A DNA stretch of 64,000 nt from Saezia sanguinis (GCF_003991585.1 NZ_PQSP01000010.1:1-64000), one strand, 5' to 3'; shown: positions 17,146 through 26,963, numbered from the stretch's first letter. Made by a program: numbers and translations. Notes: generated by a model from the sequence alone, not told the origin.

Positions 17146-17307
17146 TTATTGTGTCTGTGGTGGCCCCGTCAAGGTTAGTTCCAGCAGTGCCCTGATCGTG
17201 TCGGTACAGATGTAATGTAACGCGTACCAACGCAGCACTCTTGTTATCGATGAACACCGTTTCCAACCTTTCGCTGTGCCCAAACTCTTAGCCGCTGAGT
17301 TGATTTA
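17146..17307 (-). pseudogene. GC-richer relict open frame of unknown origin
   Basis: Within the AT-rich island this stretch returns to a normal base composition. On the minus strand a frame is open from 17307 to a TAA at 17146-17148 and includes WYALHYICTDTIRALLELTL, but there is no start codon. It looks like the end of a broken gene, possibly a transposase or other mobile gene remnant. The identity is not established. Confidence 0.25.
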
Positions 17308-17336
17308 CTAATTTTAAACCACTATCTATTTATAAA

Positions 17337-17723
17337 TTAACTATAAATATCCAACTCAGGTATTTCTATGTAATCAAAAGAAAGCAACTCAATATTTTCA
17401 TTATCAAACATTAAATTCCATACATTCAAATAAAATTCCCTTATAGAAACATTTGTTGGCAAAACTATTTGAGGCAGCACTTCGTTGTATAGATTCAATA
17501 AATCCTGATCAGGCCAATAATTAATTCCATATCGAAAACTTTCTTTCACTTTTAACTGCATAGAGTCGGACCATAACTTATGTTCAATTTTTAAATAGTT
17601 ATTTACCATTTTTTCAATACTAGAATTATTATTTAAATTTACTCCTTTTATTTCTTTCGGAAGTTCTCTACCCTCACCTAATGAGCTCCCAAAAACAGAA
17701 ATATAACCTTTACTTATTTTCAT
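17337..17723 (-). CDS. AT-rich orphan protein
   Basis: A 128-residue protein beginning MKISKGYISVFGSSLGEGRE and ending YIEIPELDIYS. Contains KIEHKLWSDSMQLKVKESFR. The codon use is strongly AT-rich, unlike the chromosome around it. Acidic and soluble, with no recognised domain. As with its neighbour, an orphan immunity function is conceivable; there is no direct evidence. Probable transfer from a low-GC source. Confidence 0.55.
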   Translation of the reverse strand: MKISKGYISVFGSSLGEGRELPKEIKGVNLNNNSSIEKMVNNYLKIEHKLWSDSMQLKVKESFRYGINYWPDQDLLNLYNEVLPQIVLPTNVSIREFYLNVWNLMFDNENIELLSFDYIEIPELDIYS

Positions 17724-18067
17724 CTCATAATTTACCCATTAATAGCTTAACCATTATTATATAGAGATACCTCCATCCAACCAGATCTTATATTCACAAG
17801 CTGGCGCTTTCAGGTGTTCACTTCAGATGAACAGGAAATATCCCGTTAATAATTTTAGAACGTGTGCCTTGCATATACCCAGATTTAAAATGAAATTACG
17901 GCTTTTCATACATGGCTGCAACAATCAGGTGCCCAATAAAGTATTGTTTTGATCAACCCCGCGTATCACCAAAATACACTTTGAAAACCGCTGTATCGCT
18001 ACAACTTGTTTCAAGCTAAACTGCTGGCAAACCTATATCCATTCACCCATAACCTGACGGACTGTTT
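17724..18067. other. Intergenic, right edge of AT-rich island
   Basis: 344 bp between the AT-rich orphan gene and the DUF2157 gene. Composition climbs back to normal from about 17.9 kb. No gene or clear repeat seen; the promoter of the downstream membrane operon should lie at its right end. Confidence 0.4.
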
Positions 18068-19069
18068 ATGGAGCACACCACAGAACTGCTGCGCATTGCC
18101 CAGCAGCAATCGCTGGACCCACAGCGCTTTCAGCAGCTTCAGGCACTGGCATCTCCCCAGCCAGCGCTGAACACCAGCGACCACTGGCTGCGCAAAGGGC
18201 TGCTGATTCTGGCCGCCTTGTGCCTGGGCCTGGCGCTGATTTTCTGGGTTGCGGCCAACTGGCAGGATTTTTCCAACTTCCAGCGCTTTGCCATTGCACA
18301 AACAACATTGGGTGTCAGTCTGCTGGCCGGTTGCTTTTCAACCCGCCTGCGCCCGGCGGCTCTGCTGCTCGCGCTATTGGCCTTGGGCGGCCTGCTGGCA
18401 CTGTATGCACAGGTGTACAGTACCAGTGCCGACAGCTGGCGGCTGTTTGCCATCTGGGCCGCCATGGCACTGCCAATTGCACTGGCCGCCCGGCATCAGG
18501 CAGTATGGATACCGTGGACTTTCATTGTACTGATTGCCAACAGCCTGTGGCTGTCTCAAAGTGGAAGATGGTCTATGCCGCCCTCCGTCACATGGGTGTC
18601 ATGGGGTGTCATCCTGGTTCTGGCCGCTGCCATGTACCCGCGCGGCATACTCAAGGCATGGCTGGGCGGCGCATCGCATCTGGCGTTCCGCTGGGTTGCC
18701 TGCCTGGGGGTTATTTTCATAGGCTACACCGCATTGGCGCATCTGTTCGACCATACGCAATGGATGGCTTTGTTTGGATTGCTGGTTCTGGCAGCTATTG
18801 CAGGTGCCCTGTATACCGCACGGTACCTGGATATTAGCATATACGCCCTGTGCATGCTTTGCATTGATGTACTGCTTGTGGCATCCGCTATCCGTCTCTT
18901 TATAGAAATGGATCTCGAAGTTATCGGATGGATTTTCATCACACTGCTGCTTGGCATCATTTCTGTTGCCTTGCTGACTTACGGCGTCATCTTGTTGAAA
19001 AAGATACGGCAGGCTTTATCACCAGATACTGTGCAAAACCCCCCCTCTGTCTCAGGGAGTAACGCATGA
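18068..19069 (+). CDS. DUF2157-family membrane protein
   Basis: A 333-residue polytopic membrane protein. The soluble N-terminus (TTELLRIAQQQSLDPQRFQQ) is followed by about ten hydrophobic helices, starting with KGLLILAALCLGLALIFWVAANW, a pattern typical of DUF2157 proteins. Its stop overlaps the start of the next gene (ATGA), so the pair is translationally coupled. DUF2157 and GDYXXLXY proteins are regularly neighbours; the function of the pair is unknown. Confidence 0.8.
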   Translation: MEHTTELLRIAQQQSLDPQRFQQLQALASPQPALNTSDHWLRKGLLILAALCLGLALIFWVAANWQDFSNFQRFAIAQTTLGVSLLAGCFSTRLRPAALLLALLALGGLLALYAQVYSTSADSWRLFAIWAAMALPIALAARHQAVWIPWTFIVLIANSLWLSQSGRWSMPPSVTWVSWGVILVLAAAMYPRGILKAWLGGASHLAFRWVACLGVIFIGYTALAHLFDHTQWMALFGLLVLAAIAGALYTARYLDISIYALCMLCIDVLLVASAIRLFIEMDLEVIGWIFITLLLGIISVALLTYGVILLKKIRQALSPDTVQNPPSVSGSNA

Positions 19070-20727
19070 TGAATACCACCGCCCCCAAAACATCGCCCGC
19101 ACCTTCCCGCTGGGTAACCGGCCTGCAACAGGCTATAGAGCAAGGCATCATTGGCCCTTCATATTCGCTTGAGGAACACACACCCTGGTCCACCATGGTG
19201 CTGACATTCATTGGCGCATTCATTTCATCGTTGTTATTTATCGCCTGTTTCGGCCTGATCGCCTACGAGCTAGATCTCATCGACAGTTCAGTCTTTTTCT
19301 TTATCTGCGGTTTTTTGGGCACGGTAAGTGCGCTGGTTACATTGCACAGCAAATCGCAACGGCGTCTTTTTGCAGAGTATCTGCTGTTTATTTTGCTGGT
19401 TGTCGGTATCGGACTGATCACCGTAGGCTTTCTGGTTGACAGCCCTATCAGGGAAAAACAGGTTCCGCTGCTTATCAGCATACTGTGCGGCATCTGCACG
19501 TTTGCCTTGTCCATCAACTGGGGGCGTGCCATCGGCGGCTTTGCCACCGCCATGTGGCTGTATCTTTATTTTCAGGTATTTCCCGGCGCTATCGGCTTCC
19601 CACAATCGTACGTTGCTGTACTGACCCTGCCACTGGTTGCCATGGTCTTTATTGCAGCACAGCAATCCATTGTCCGGCAAGGCCGCTGGAAACTGGCGTT
19701 GCATCTGGAACCCATACTTTGCGGCTGGGTGGCTGCCACCCTGATCGCAGTCGCCATCAGCGCCGGGCAGGCCATGTTTGTCGGGGGTTTTCTTCCTACC
19801 AGTTTCGGAGCAACCTCAGGCAAAACTGCCTTTGGCAGCCTGTTGGTTGAATACATGCGTTACCCGCTGACCTGGATATCGCTGGCAACATTGCCCATTG
19901 CGTGGTGGTGGTCAGGCATGCATTGGAAAGTTCTGCAACACGGGCGTGTCATTGCTTTGCTGTTGGTGGTTACTGTCTTTTCGTGCATCAGCCCCCTGCT
20001 GGCCATCAGCCTGGCCCTGGGAACCATGGCACTGGCAACGCAGCGTTACCGCATTGCCATTCTCGCAGGAATTGCCGCGCTGTGGATCATCGGAGCGCTG
20101 TATTACAACCTGCACATGACTCTAGCCCACAAAGCTGCGTGGCTGGCCATCACAGGGCTTGTCCTACTGGTGCTGGCATTTGCCGGTAAGTCATTGAAGC
20201 AGCCGGCGGCACAAACACCCTCACCTGCAGCGCAGTCAAAAACAACACCTTTTCCCGCCAGACCTGTGGTCAGCATGGCCCTGCTGGCACTGGCCGCTGT
20301 CGTTGCTTTTGGGGGTATTAACAGCAGCATATGGAAGCAGGAGCAGATCCGCTCGGCCGATTTTCAGGTACTGATCCCGCTGGCGCCGGTAGACCCGCGT
20401 TCCCTGATGCAGGGAGACTATATGGTGGTGAATTTTGAAATTGGCTCTGCCCTTGCCAACGCCCCTGAGCAGGCCAGACGGTACGCCTATCTGGATATAG
20501 GGCCCGACCATGTTGCCCGCCTGCACCGTGAAGCACGTGAAGGAGAACCCCGTATTGAGCTGGTTTACCGCAGCGGCCGCTGGACACTGCCGGCTGATGC
20601 CTGGTTTTTCCAGGAGGGCGATGGCAAGCGGTGGGAAGCTGCCCACTATGGCATATTCACGGTAACGCCAGATGGGCAATCCGCACTGGTCAATATGGCA
20701 ACGTCTGATCTGCAACCCATTCAGTAA
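19066..20727 (+). CDS. DUF4401 / GDYXXLXY-domain membrane protein
   Basis: A 553-residue protein fusing two parts often found as separate genes. Residues 1-370 are about ten membrane helices (DUF4401-like). After a Pro/Ala/Thr-rich loop and one more helix (VVSMALLALAAVVAFGGI), the C-terminal periplasmic domain carries RSLMQGDYMVVNFEIG, a version of the GDYXXLXY motif that names the family, with V and F in place of the two later positions. ATG 19066 or 19069 may be used. The function is unknown, probably in the envelope. Confidence 0.8.
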   Translation: MMNTTAPKTSPAPSRWVTGLQQAIEQGIIGPSYSLEEHTPWSTMVLTFIGAFISSLLFIACFGLIAYELDLIDSSVFFFICGFLGTVSALVTLHSKSQRRLFAEYLLFILLVVGIGLITVGFLVDSPIREKQVPLLISILCGICTFALSINWGRAIGGFATAMWLYLYFQVFPGAIGFPQSYVAVLTLPLVAMVFIAAQQSIVRQGRWKLALHLEPILCGWVAATLIAVAISAGQAMFVGGFLPTSFGATSGKTAFGSLLVEYMRYPLTWISLATLPIAWWWSGMHWKVLQHGRVIALLLVVTVFSCISPLLAISLALGTMALATQRYRIAILAGIAALWIIGALYYNLHMTLAHKAAWLAITGLVLLVLAFAGKSLKQPAAQTPSPAAQSKTTPFPARPVVSMALLALAAVVAFGGINSSIWKQEQIRSADFQVLIPLAPVDPRSLMQGDYMVVNFEIGSALANAPEQARRYAYLDIGPDHVARLHREAREGEPRIELVYRSGRWTLPADAWFFQEGDGKRWEAAHYGIFTVTPDGQSALVNMATSDLQPIQ

Positions 20728-20730
20728 ACA

Positions 20731-20756
20731 AAATGCACTGCGTAAGCAGTGCATTT
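20731..20756. terminator. Bidirectional terminator
   Basis: A perfect 11-bp stem, AAATGCACTGC / GCAGTGCATTT, with a GTAA loop, right after the membrane operon and before the 3' end of the convergent nitroreductase gene. A-tract and T-tract on either side allow use in both directions. Confidence 0.8.
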
Positions 20757-20787
20757 AAAACCTCCACCTTTGAAGATCAGAGCACAC

Positions 20788-21402
20788 TTATTGAGGCGGC
20801 CAGCCAAAAGACTGAGTGATGTAAATCTTATAGCCTTCAGGCAAAGCCAGTTTGCCTTGCAAAACGGGAATATAGTTATCGCCACGCACCACATTGTTTA
20901 AACCCACCGATGCACTGTAAAGCCCGGCATTTTGGAACAGGGCACCCACATGCAGCGGGTCATACCGGCCATCAGGTGCGGCATAGACAAAAGACAGCGG
21001 CGCATTGTCAAACTGGGCGCGGTAGTCTTCATCCAGCTCTTTGACCAGCGTATTGTCCTTTGCGTCATAACGCCACACGCCGCTAGCCATGACTACAAAC
21101 ACTTCCACTTCCTGCTTATTGCGTGCTGTCGGCGCTGTACGGTGGCCGTCCGGGCGGTTAATGCCCCAGGTTGCCCACAACAGGTCGCTTAAGGTTTGCG
21201 CTGAAATCACTTTGTCACTGAAATCGCGTGCAGCATGGCGTTCTGCCAAAGCCTCCATCAGAGGCTTGCCGCCGGTTTTTTCCGGTGCCGGCAAATTCAT
21301 CACCCCCTGTGCCAAAACCGCACCCGACCAGGATAAAACGACTGCACACAACGCAGATGCAGAAAAATGGACTGACCGGCGAATAAAAGATGTAGATATC
21401 AT
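20788..21402 (-). CDS. Secreted SagB/ThcOx-type nitroreductase
   Basis: A 204-residue protein. A signal peptide (to about residue 31, AVLAQ) precedes an FMN-dependent nitroreductase-like domain: LMEALAERHAARDFSDKVIS, LSDLLWATWGINRPDGHRTAP, HVGALFQNAGLYSASVGLNN. This is the compact SagB/ThcOx form, in which family members oxidise azolines or act on unknown substrates. There is no peptide cyclodehydratase gene nearby, so no natural-product cluster. Export before or after FMN loading is an open question. GAGGG lies about 7 nt upstream of the start. Confidence 0.75.
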   Translation of the reverse strand: MISTSFIRRSVHFSASALCAVVLSWSGAVLAQGVMNLPAPEKTGGKPLMEALAERHAARDFSDKVISAQTLSDLLWATWGINRPDGHRTAPTARNKQEVEVFVVMASGVWRYDAKDNTLVKELDEDYRAQFDNAPLSFVYAAPDGRYDPLHVGALFQNAGLYSASVGLNNVVRGDNYIPVLQGKLALPEGYKIYITQSFGWPPQ

Positions 21403-21543
21403 AGGGAACCCTCTCGTTGGAATTGTGGAATACCAAGACCTTCAGGCCAAGCCTTCCCTTTTATACCACATTCAAAATAGTGTATGTCTGAAATACTGTG
21501 GCTGTTCCCGGAATAGCCAGGCACAGAAAATGTCAACCGGAGG

Positions 21544-22560
21544 TTAAAGGTCCCACTCCGCCTTGGCTTCACGCTGCATCAGCGCCTGCAAAGCCGCATC
21601 GGGAGTCATCTTGCCGTCCAGCAGCGCCAGCACCCCTTCGGAAATAGGCATTTCCACACCCAGATGGCGCGCGGCCATCACAATGGAGCGTGCACTGTAA
21701 ACGCCTTCGGCCACATGCCCAAGGGTTTGCAGAATATGTTCCAGTGTTTTGCCTTCGGCCAGTTGCAGGCCGACACGGCGATTGCGCGACAGATCGCCGG
21801 TTGCAGTTAAAACCAGGTCACCCAGGCCGCTCAAGCCCATGAACGTCTGTGCCTGCGCGCCCAGCGCCACACCAAAACGCGCCATTTCCGCCAAGCCCCG
21901 GGTAATCAGCCCGGCACGGGCATTCATGCCCAGCTTCAAACCATCCACCAGGCCGGTGGCAATGGCCAGCACGTTCTTCACGGCCCCGCCGACTTCAACG
22001 CCAATCGGGTCATCGCTGCGGTAAACACGCAGGCGTTCACTGTGAAAAGCCGCCAAAGCCTGCTCGCATACACGTTCCTGTTCGCTGGCAACCACCACGG
22101 CGGTAGGCAAGCCCAGGGCCACCTCTTTGGCAAAGCTCGGGCCGGAAAGCACACCAAAACCGTTCTGGCGAACAAAGTCCGGCGCCACCTGCTGCGCCAC
22201 CTGATGTCCCAGCAGACCAACCGTGGCCCCTGGCTGCGGCTCTTCAATGCCTTTGCTCAGACAGATGACCGGACAGTGCACCTGTCTGGCTGTCAGCGTA
22301 AGCAGTATTTCACGCAACGCAGCCATCGGTGTGGCAAGCACGATCAGATCAGCGTTAGCCAATGCTGCATCGAGATCGGAGGTAATTTCAAGGCGTTTAT
22401 CCAGTTCGATACCAGGCAGGAAACGCTTGTTTTCGCGTTCCTGCTGTACCGCATGCGCATGCTCGGGGTCTTTTGACCAGAGGACGACCTGATGCCTGGT
22501 CGCAGCGCTTTGCGCCATGGCTGTTCCCCAGGCCCCTGCACCGAGCATGGCAATTTTCAT
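21544..22560 (-). CDS. gpsA: NAD(P)+-dependent glycerol-3-phosphate dehydrogenase
   Basis: A 338-residue cytosolic enzyme that reduces dihydroxyacetone phosphate to sn-glycerol-3-phosphate, the backbone of phospholipids. Nucleotide motif [16 protein letters not shown]; substrate region [20 protein letters not shown]; catalytic lysine in [19 protein letters not shown]. Normal length. Downstream of secB with 33 bp between, in the typical betaproteobacterial order grxC-secB-gpsA. Confidence 0.96.
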   Translation of the reverse strand: MKIAMLGAGAWGTAMAQSAATRHQVVLWSKDPEHAHAVQQERENKRFLPGIELDKRLEITSDLDAALANADLIVLATPMAALREILLTLTARQVHCPVICLSKGIEEPQPGATVGLLGHQVAQQVAPDFVRQNGFGVLSGPSFAKEVALGLPTAVVVASEQERVCEQALAAFHSERLRVYRSDDPIGVEVGGAVKNVLAIATGLVDGLKLGMNARAGLITRGLAEMARFGVALGAQAQTFMGLSGLGDLVLTATGDLSRNRRVGLQLAEGKTLEHILQTLGHVAEGVYSARSIVMAARHLGVEMPISEGVLALLDGKMTPDAALQALMQREAKAEWDL

Positions 22561-22593
22561 TGTTTCGCCTTTATGGATTCTTTCACCAAAGGC

Positions 22594-23124
22594 TTATGCA
22601 CTTGCAATGGTGGTGGTACCGGTATCGCCTTTTTGCTGCTGTTGTTGCTGTTGCTGCAACTGGGCTTCATACATGGCCTGGAAGTTGATTTCCACCAGAT
22701 GCACCGGCGGGAAGCCGCCACGGCTAATCACATCAGCCACATTGGCGCGCAAATACGGATAAATGATCTGCGGGCAGGCAATCCCCAGCACCGGACCAAC
22801 CTGGTCTGCCGGAATATTGCGCAGTTCAAAAATACCAGCCTCTTTCACTTCGGCCAGGAACAGCGTGCGGTCATTCACCTTGGTGTGCACGGTGGCGGTT
22901 ACGGTAACTTCGTAGCTGTTATCAGCAATTTTTTCGTTACCCAACTGCAACTGGATATCAACAGTCGGCTGCACCTGTTCGAGCAGAATTTTAGGAGAGT
23001 TGGGCTGCTCCAGCGACATTTCCTTCATGTAAAGACGCTGAATATTGAACACCGGCTGATCGTTTGCGGCCTGCGGTGCCTGTGCTCCGGTGTTAGGATT
23101 GGTGTTACCGTTTGTTGTTGCCAT
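22594..23124 (-). CDS. secB: Protein-export chaperone SecB
   Basis: A 176-residue tetrameric chaperone that keeps preproteins unfolded and hands them to SecA. Family signatures: [60 protein letters not shown] followed by [16 protein letters not shown]. The start at 23124 begins [10 protein letters not shown]; an in-frame extension to 23193 is unlikely. The C-terminal tail has an eight-glutamine run. Lies between grxC and gpsA. Confidence 0.96.
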   Translation of the reverse strand: MATTNGNTNPNTGAQAPQAANDQPVFNIQRLYMKEMSLEQPNSPKILLEQVQPTVDIQLQLGNEKIADNSYEVTVTATVHTKVNDRTLFLAEVKEAGIFELRNIPADQVGPVLGIACPQIIYPYLRANVADVISRGGFPPVHLVEINFQAMYEAQLQQQQQQQQKGDTGTTTIASA

Positions 23125-23306
23125 AATAAAATCTTGCTTATCAAAATAGAAGAATAACGCTTTTCGCAATGAAAAGCACTGAAAAGAACACAAAGGGCAT
23201 TATCACCCAAGTAGGCATCTGCGCCTAGTGTTGTCGACAAAACCTCAAAGGCGCACGCGCTTACCTGCCACCTTCACAATCTGTACATCTGAACCACTGC
23301 TGCCGG

Positions 23307-23573
23307 TTATTGCGGCTGCCCTTCAAGCAAAGGCACAAGTCCGCCACGGCCGTCCAGCGCCATCAGGTCATCACACCCACCGACATGGGTCGTGCCGATG
23401 AAAATCTGCGGCACAGTGCGCTGGCCGGTTAACTTCATCATTTCATCACGCTGTGCAGGGTCGGTATCCACACGCACTTCTTCAATGTGCTCAACGCCGC
23501 GCTGCTTGAGCAGCATTTTGGCCCGCTGGCAATATGGGCACACTGCGGTGGTATACATTTTGACTGCTTGCAT
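23307..23573 (-). CDS. grxC: Glutaredoxin 3
   Basis: An 88-residue dithiol glutaredoxin. The active site is CPYC in VKMYTTAVCPYCQRAKMLL, with the cis-proline TVPQIF and the glutathione-binding GGCDDLMALD. It reduces disulfides using glutathione in the cytosol. Upstream of secB and downstream of the rhodanese gene in a compact minus-strand group. Confidence 0.94.
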   Translation of the reverse strand: MQAVKMYTTAVCPYCQRAKMLLKQRGVEHIEEVRVDTDPAQRDEMMKLTGQRTVPQIFIGTTHVGGCDDLMALDGRGGLVPLLEGQPQ

Positions 23574-23667
23574 GACTGGTTGCTCCGTTATTTGAATGAC
23601 ATTGCTTCTATATAGGGGCAGTATCGTATTTTTCCAGATACCGCCCTGTATTTAACCCACAAAATGG

Positions 23668-24105
23668 TTATTTTTTGGCTTTATTCGGTTTGGCCGGGCC
23701 GGTTTCCAGCGGAAACTCGGCTTTGGCCCATTCCCTGAGCCCGCCGGTCAGCAATTGCACGCTTTCATAGCCCGCTTTTTTAAGTGCAGGCAGCGCTTTT
23801 TTGGCACTCTGCCCGGTTGCGCACACCACAATCAATGGCAGCGTTTTATTGGTCGGCAGGCCGCTGACGCCTTCAGAAGCCAGCGATTCCAGCGGAAGAC
23901 TGCGGGCGTTCACAATATGTCCAGCCTCGAACTGGTCTTGTGGACGGACATCGACCACAACCCCTTTTTCATGGTTGATGACCCTGACTGCCTGCGCCGG
24001 TGAAAGACCGCCCCCGCCGCTTCTGCGTGCGCTGGGAAGAAACAAACCAATCCCTGCAATCACTGCCACCAGGATCAATAACCAGTTCTGAAGAATAAAG
24101 CCCAC
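23668..24105 (-). CDS. Membrane-anchored rhodanese-like protein (YibN-like)
   Basis: A 145-residue protein with one N-terminal membrane helix (FILQNWLLILVAVIAGIGLF) and a rhodanese domain. DVRPQDQFEAGHIVNARSLP and the catalytic cysteine in IVVCATGQSAKKA are present. It probably transfers sulfur or has a redox role. The start codon is GTG at 24105, with AAGGAG 5 nt before it. It is divergent from gpmA and leads the grxC-secB-gpsA group, an arrangement common in Burkholderiales. Confidence 0.88.
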   Translation of the reverse strand: MGFILQNWLLILVAVIAGIGLFLPSARRSGGGGLSPAQAVRVINHEKGVVVDVRPQDQFEAGHIVNARSLPLESLASEGVSGLPTNKTLPLIVVCATGQSAKKALPALKKAGYESVQLLTGGLREWAKAEFPLETGPAKPNKAKK

Positions 24106-24247
24106 AAAATCTCCTTGGTACCGTAAAAAACCGCGTTAACAAAACAATGTGCCATCGGTCAAACACCAGATGACACCCTTTTTTTATCGCCTATTCAAAC
24201 ATCATTATAAAATTGATTCTTTACCTTTTCACGGAGCATGTCTCATC

Positions 24248-24991
24248 ATGTACAAATTGGTCTTACTTCGCCATGGGGAATCGACCTGGAATCTGGAAAA
24301 CCGTTTTACCGGATGGACAGACGTCGGCCTGACGGATACAGGCGTACAACAGGCTCAGCAGGCCGGGCGGCTGCTCAAGGAGGCCGGTTACGATTTTGAT
24401 CTGGCATACACCTCTGTACTCAAACGCGCCATCTGGACACTGTGGCATACGCTAGACCAGATGGAACGCACCTGGCTGCCGGTGCGCAATTCATGGCGGC
24501 TCAACGAGCGCCATTACGGCGCGCTGCAAGGGCTTAATAAGGGAGATATGGCCAAGCAATACGGCGATGAGCAGGTGCTGATCTGGCGCCGCAGCTACGA
24601 CTGCCCGCCCCCGCCGCTGACCGCAGATGACCCGCGCGGGCAGCGCCATGACGTCCGCTATGCGGCACTGGATGCTCAGCAGATCCCGCTGACAGAGTGC
24701 TTAAAAGATACCGTGGCCCGCGTGCTGCCTTACTGGCAGGAGGAAATTGCGCCCAGCATTCAGGCCGGAAAACGTGTGCTGATTGCCGCCCATGGCAACA
24801 GCATCCGCGCGCTGATCAAATATCTGGATGATATTTCTGAAAAAGACATCGTCGGCCTGAACATCCCCAATGGCATTCCACTGGTGTATGAGCTGGACCA
24901 GAACCTCAAGCCCATCCGGCACTATTACCTGGGCGACGAAAAAGCCGCTGCTGCTGCGGCAGCCGCCGTGGCCAAGCAAGGCAAGGTATAA
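24248..24991 (+). CDS. gpmA: 2,3-bisphosphoglycerate-dependent phosphoglycerate mutase
   Basis: A 247-residue glycolytic enzyme interconverting 3- and 2-phosphoglycerate. The phosphorylated histidine is in [19 protein letters not shown]. Other active-site motifs are [13 protein letters not shown] and the second histidine in [15 protein letters not shown]. The start at 24248 is fixed by family alignment ([10 protein letters not shown]). It ends in an alanine-rich tail (seven or more Ala). Divergent from the rhodanese gene, followed by a terminator. Confidence 0.96.
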   Translation: MYKLVLLRHGESTWNLENRFTGWTDVGLTDTGVQQAQQAGRLLKEAGYDFDLAYTSVLKRAIWTLWHTLDQMERTWLPVRNSWRLNERHYGALQGLNKGDMAKQYGDEQVLIWRRSYDCPPPPLTADDPRGQRHDVRYAALDAQQIPLTECLKDTVARVLPYWQEEIAPSIQAGKRVLIAAHGNSIRALIKYLDDISEKDIVGLNIPNGIPLVYELDQNLKPIRHYYLGDEKAAAAAAAAVAKQGKV

Positions 24992-24998
24992 CACATCG

Positions 24999-25034
24999 GC
25001 ATAAAGGCATGATTTTGCCTTTATGCTTGATTTT
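24999..25034 (+). terminator. Rho-independent terminator of gpmA
   Basis: GCATAAAGGCA (24999-25009) pairs with TGCCTTTATGC (25016-25026) around a 6-nt loop, followed by TTGATTTTT. Confidence 0.88.
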
Positions 25035-25314
25035 TCTACCTTTTTTGTGGTAAGTTGATGCCCTACTGCCATCTGTGGAATCAATTTTCTATACGATACG
25101 GGGTTACAAAACCTTGGCATCGGCCTGCATTGAGGCACCGCCACAGATGACGTAAATGTAAAAAATGAGTAATTTTTCAATAAGATAGGTATATCTCTGA
25201 AGAGAATCAGGCATATAATCCCAAGCTGCATGACGCTGGTGCGGCAGCTTTATTTCAGGTATTGGCAACCAGTCAGGCTGGCCTGATACCCGTATGTTCT
25301 GTGGAAAATTGAAT
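25035..25314. other. Intergenic, promoter region of ctpA
   Basis: 280 bp with no supported gene; it should contain the ctpA promoter. A strand-opposed frame here is short and has no support. Confidence 0.4.
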
Positions 25315-26910
25315 ATGAATCCTAAATTTAAAATCGCCGGGTGGATCACCATTGGCGCTCTGACCGGGGCATTGGCAACCATTCAGCTTCAGGCTATTGC
25401 CCGAGGCACCATCTCTCCTTTGCCACTGGAGCAGATTCAGGAATTTGCCGCCGTCTTTGGCATCATCAAAACCTCTTACGTTGAGCCGACCGATGAGCAC
25501 AAACTGATGCAGGATGCCATTTCCGGCATGGTTGCCGGGCTGGATCCGCACTCGCAATACCTGGGCCCGGAAGACTTCAAAGAATTCCGTGAAAGCACCT
25601 CGGGCAAATTTGTCGGGGTCGGTATTGAAATTACCCAGGAAGACGGGCTGGTGAAAATTGTTTCCCCGATTGAAGGCTCCCCCGCTTACCGGGCCGGCAT
25701 TCAGTCCGGTGACCTGATTACCCGCATTGACGACACCGAAGTGCGCGGCCTGACATTGCAGCAGGCGGTACAGCGCATGCGTGGTGAGCCCAATACCAAA
25801 GTGGTGCTGACGATTTTCCGTAAATCAGAAAACCGCACTTTCACCGTGCCGATTATCCGCGCGGAAATTCAGACCCAGTCGGTCAAGGCACGCATCATTG
25901 AGCCTGGTTACGGCTGGATCCGCGTATCCCAGTTCCAGGATAATACCGTTGCAGCATTTGTCACCAAAATCAACGAGCTGTATCAACAGGACCCCAACCT
26001 CAAGGGGCTGGTGCTCGATCTGCGCAACGATCCGGGCGGCCTGCTGGATGCTGCTGTAGCCATCTCTTCAGCCTTCCTGCCGGAAAACACGGTGGTGGTA
26101 TCAACCAACGGGCAGTTGGAAGAATCCAAATATACCTTCAAATCAGACCCGCAGTACTATGTGCGCCTGAGCCCGCTTGAAATGGCAGGCAGAAGCAGAA
26201 ACCAGACACTGCAACTGATGGCACAAAGAGACCCGCTGCGGGCCCTGCCGGAAGGCATTAAAACCGTTCCGCTGGTGATTCTGGTGAACGAAGGCTCGGC
26301 TTCCGCTTCTGAGATTGTGGCCGGTGCGCTGCAGGATAACAAACGTGCCACCGTCATGGGTGCCCAGACTTTCGGCAAAGGGTCGGTACAGACCATTCGC
26401 CCATTGAGTGAAAATACCGGCATCAAGCTCACGACTGCGCTGTATTACACCCCTTCGGGCTCGTCCATCCAGGCCAAAGGCATTGTGCCCGATATTCTGC
26501 TGGCTGAAAACGAAGACGGCAGCAGCCCGCTGGCAGCTCTTTATACACGCGAAGCCGACCTGCTGCGCCATCTGACGGTCAACGAAGAGGATGCCAAAGC
26601 CGCCGCCGAGCGCCGTGCCAACCGTGATGCGGCCATCAACCGGCTGCAAAACGGCAGCGACGACAAAACAGCGTTGCCACGCCCGCCCGAATACGGCAGT
26701 GACGAAGACTTCCGTTTGCGCCAGGCACTGAACTTCCTGCAGGGCAAACCGGTAATCATCGCTCAGGCTGATGAAAGCAAGGCTGACAGCGAGACAGATA
26801 AGCCAGCCGCATCCTCTTCCGATGCCGAAAAACCGGAAGCTGCGCCAGGCATTACTGAAAGAGTGCTGCCGCTCGAACCGGTGACACCGGAACCGGCTCC
26901 GGCACAGTAA
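25315..26910 (+). CDS. ctpA: C-terminal processing protease CtpA (S41 family)
   Basis: A 531-residue periplasmic serine protease with a Ser/Lys dyad that trims C-termini of envelope proteins. A membrane signal or anchor (KIAGWITIGALTGALATIQL) is followed by an S41 N-terminal region (GMVAGLDPHSQYLGPEDFKE), a PDZ domain (about residues 85-170), and a catalytic domain with GLVLDLRNDPGGLLDAAVAI, the serine motif NEGSASASEIVAGAL and the lysine motif TFGKGSVQTI. A Pro/Glu-rich tail ends the protein. The start at 25315 is preferred; an ATG 21 bp upstream is possible. Confidence 0.94.
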   Translation: MNPKFKIAGWITIGALTGALATIQLQAIARGTISPLPLEQIQEFAAVFGIIKTSYVEPTDEHKLMQDAISGMVAGLDPHSQYLGPEDFKEFRESTSGKFVGVGIEITQEDGLVKIVSPIEGSPAYRAGIQSGDLITRIDDTEVRGLTLQQAVQRMRGEPNTKVVLTIFRKSENRTFTVPIIRAEIQTQSVKARIIEPGYGWIRVSQFQDNTVAAFVTKINELYQQDPNLKGLVLDLRNDPGGLLDAAVAISSAFLPENTVVVSTNGQLEESKYTFKSDPQYYVRLSPLEMAGRSRNQTLQLMAQRDPLRALPEGIKTVPLVILVNEGSASASEIVAGALQDNKRATVMGAQTFGKGSVQTIRPLSENTGIKLTTALYYTPSGSSIQAKGIVPDILLAENEDGSSPLAALYTREADLLRHLTVNEEDAKAAAERRANRDAAINRLQNGSDDKTALPRPPEYGSDEDFRLRQALNFLQGKPVIIAQADESKADSETDKPAASSSDAEKPEAAPGITERVLPLEPVTPEPAPAQ

Positions 26911-26931
26911 TTCAGACGATTTTCTGTCTGC

Positions 26932-26963
26932 AAGGCCCCCGCTCACACAACGGGGGCTTTTTT
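26932..26963 (+). terminator. Rho-independent terminator of ctpA
   Basis: GCCCCCG and CGGGGGC form a GC-rich stem with a 9-nt loop, followed by TTTTTT. Confidence 0.88.

Noticed and set aside
17146-17307. Naming the relict in the AT-rich island as a specific transposase
   Set aside because: The residual frame has no motif that identifies a transposase family, so it is listed only as a relict of unknown origin.
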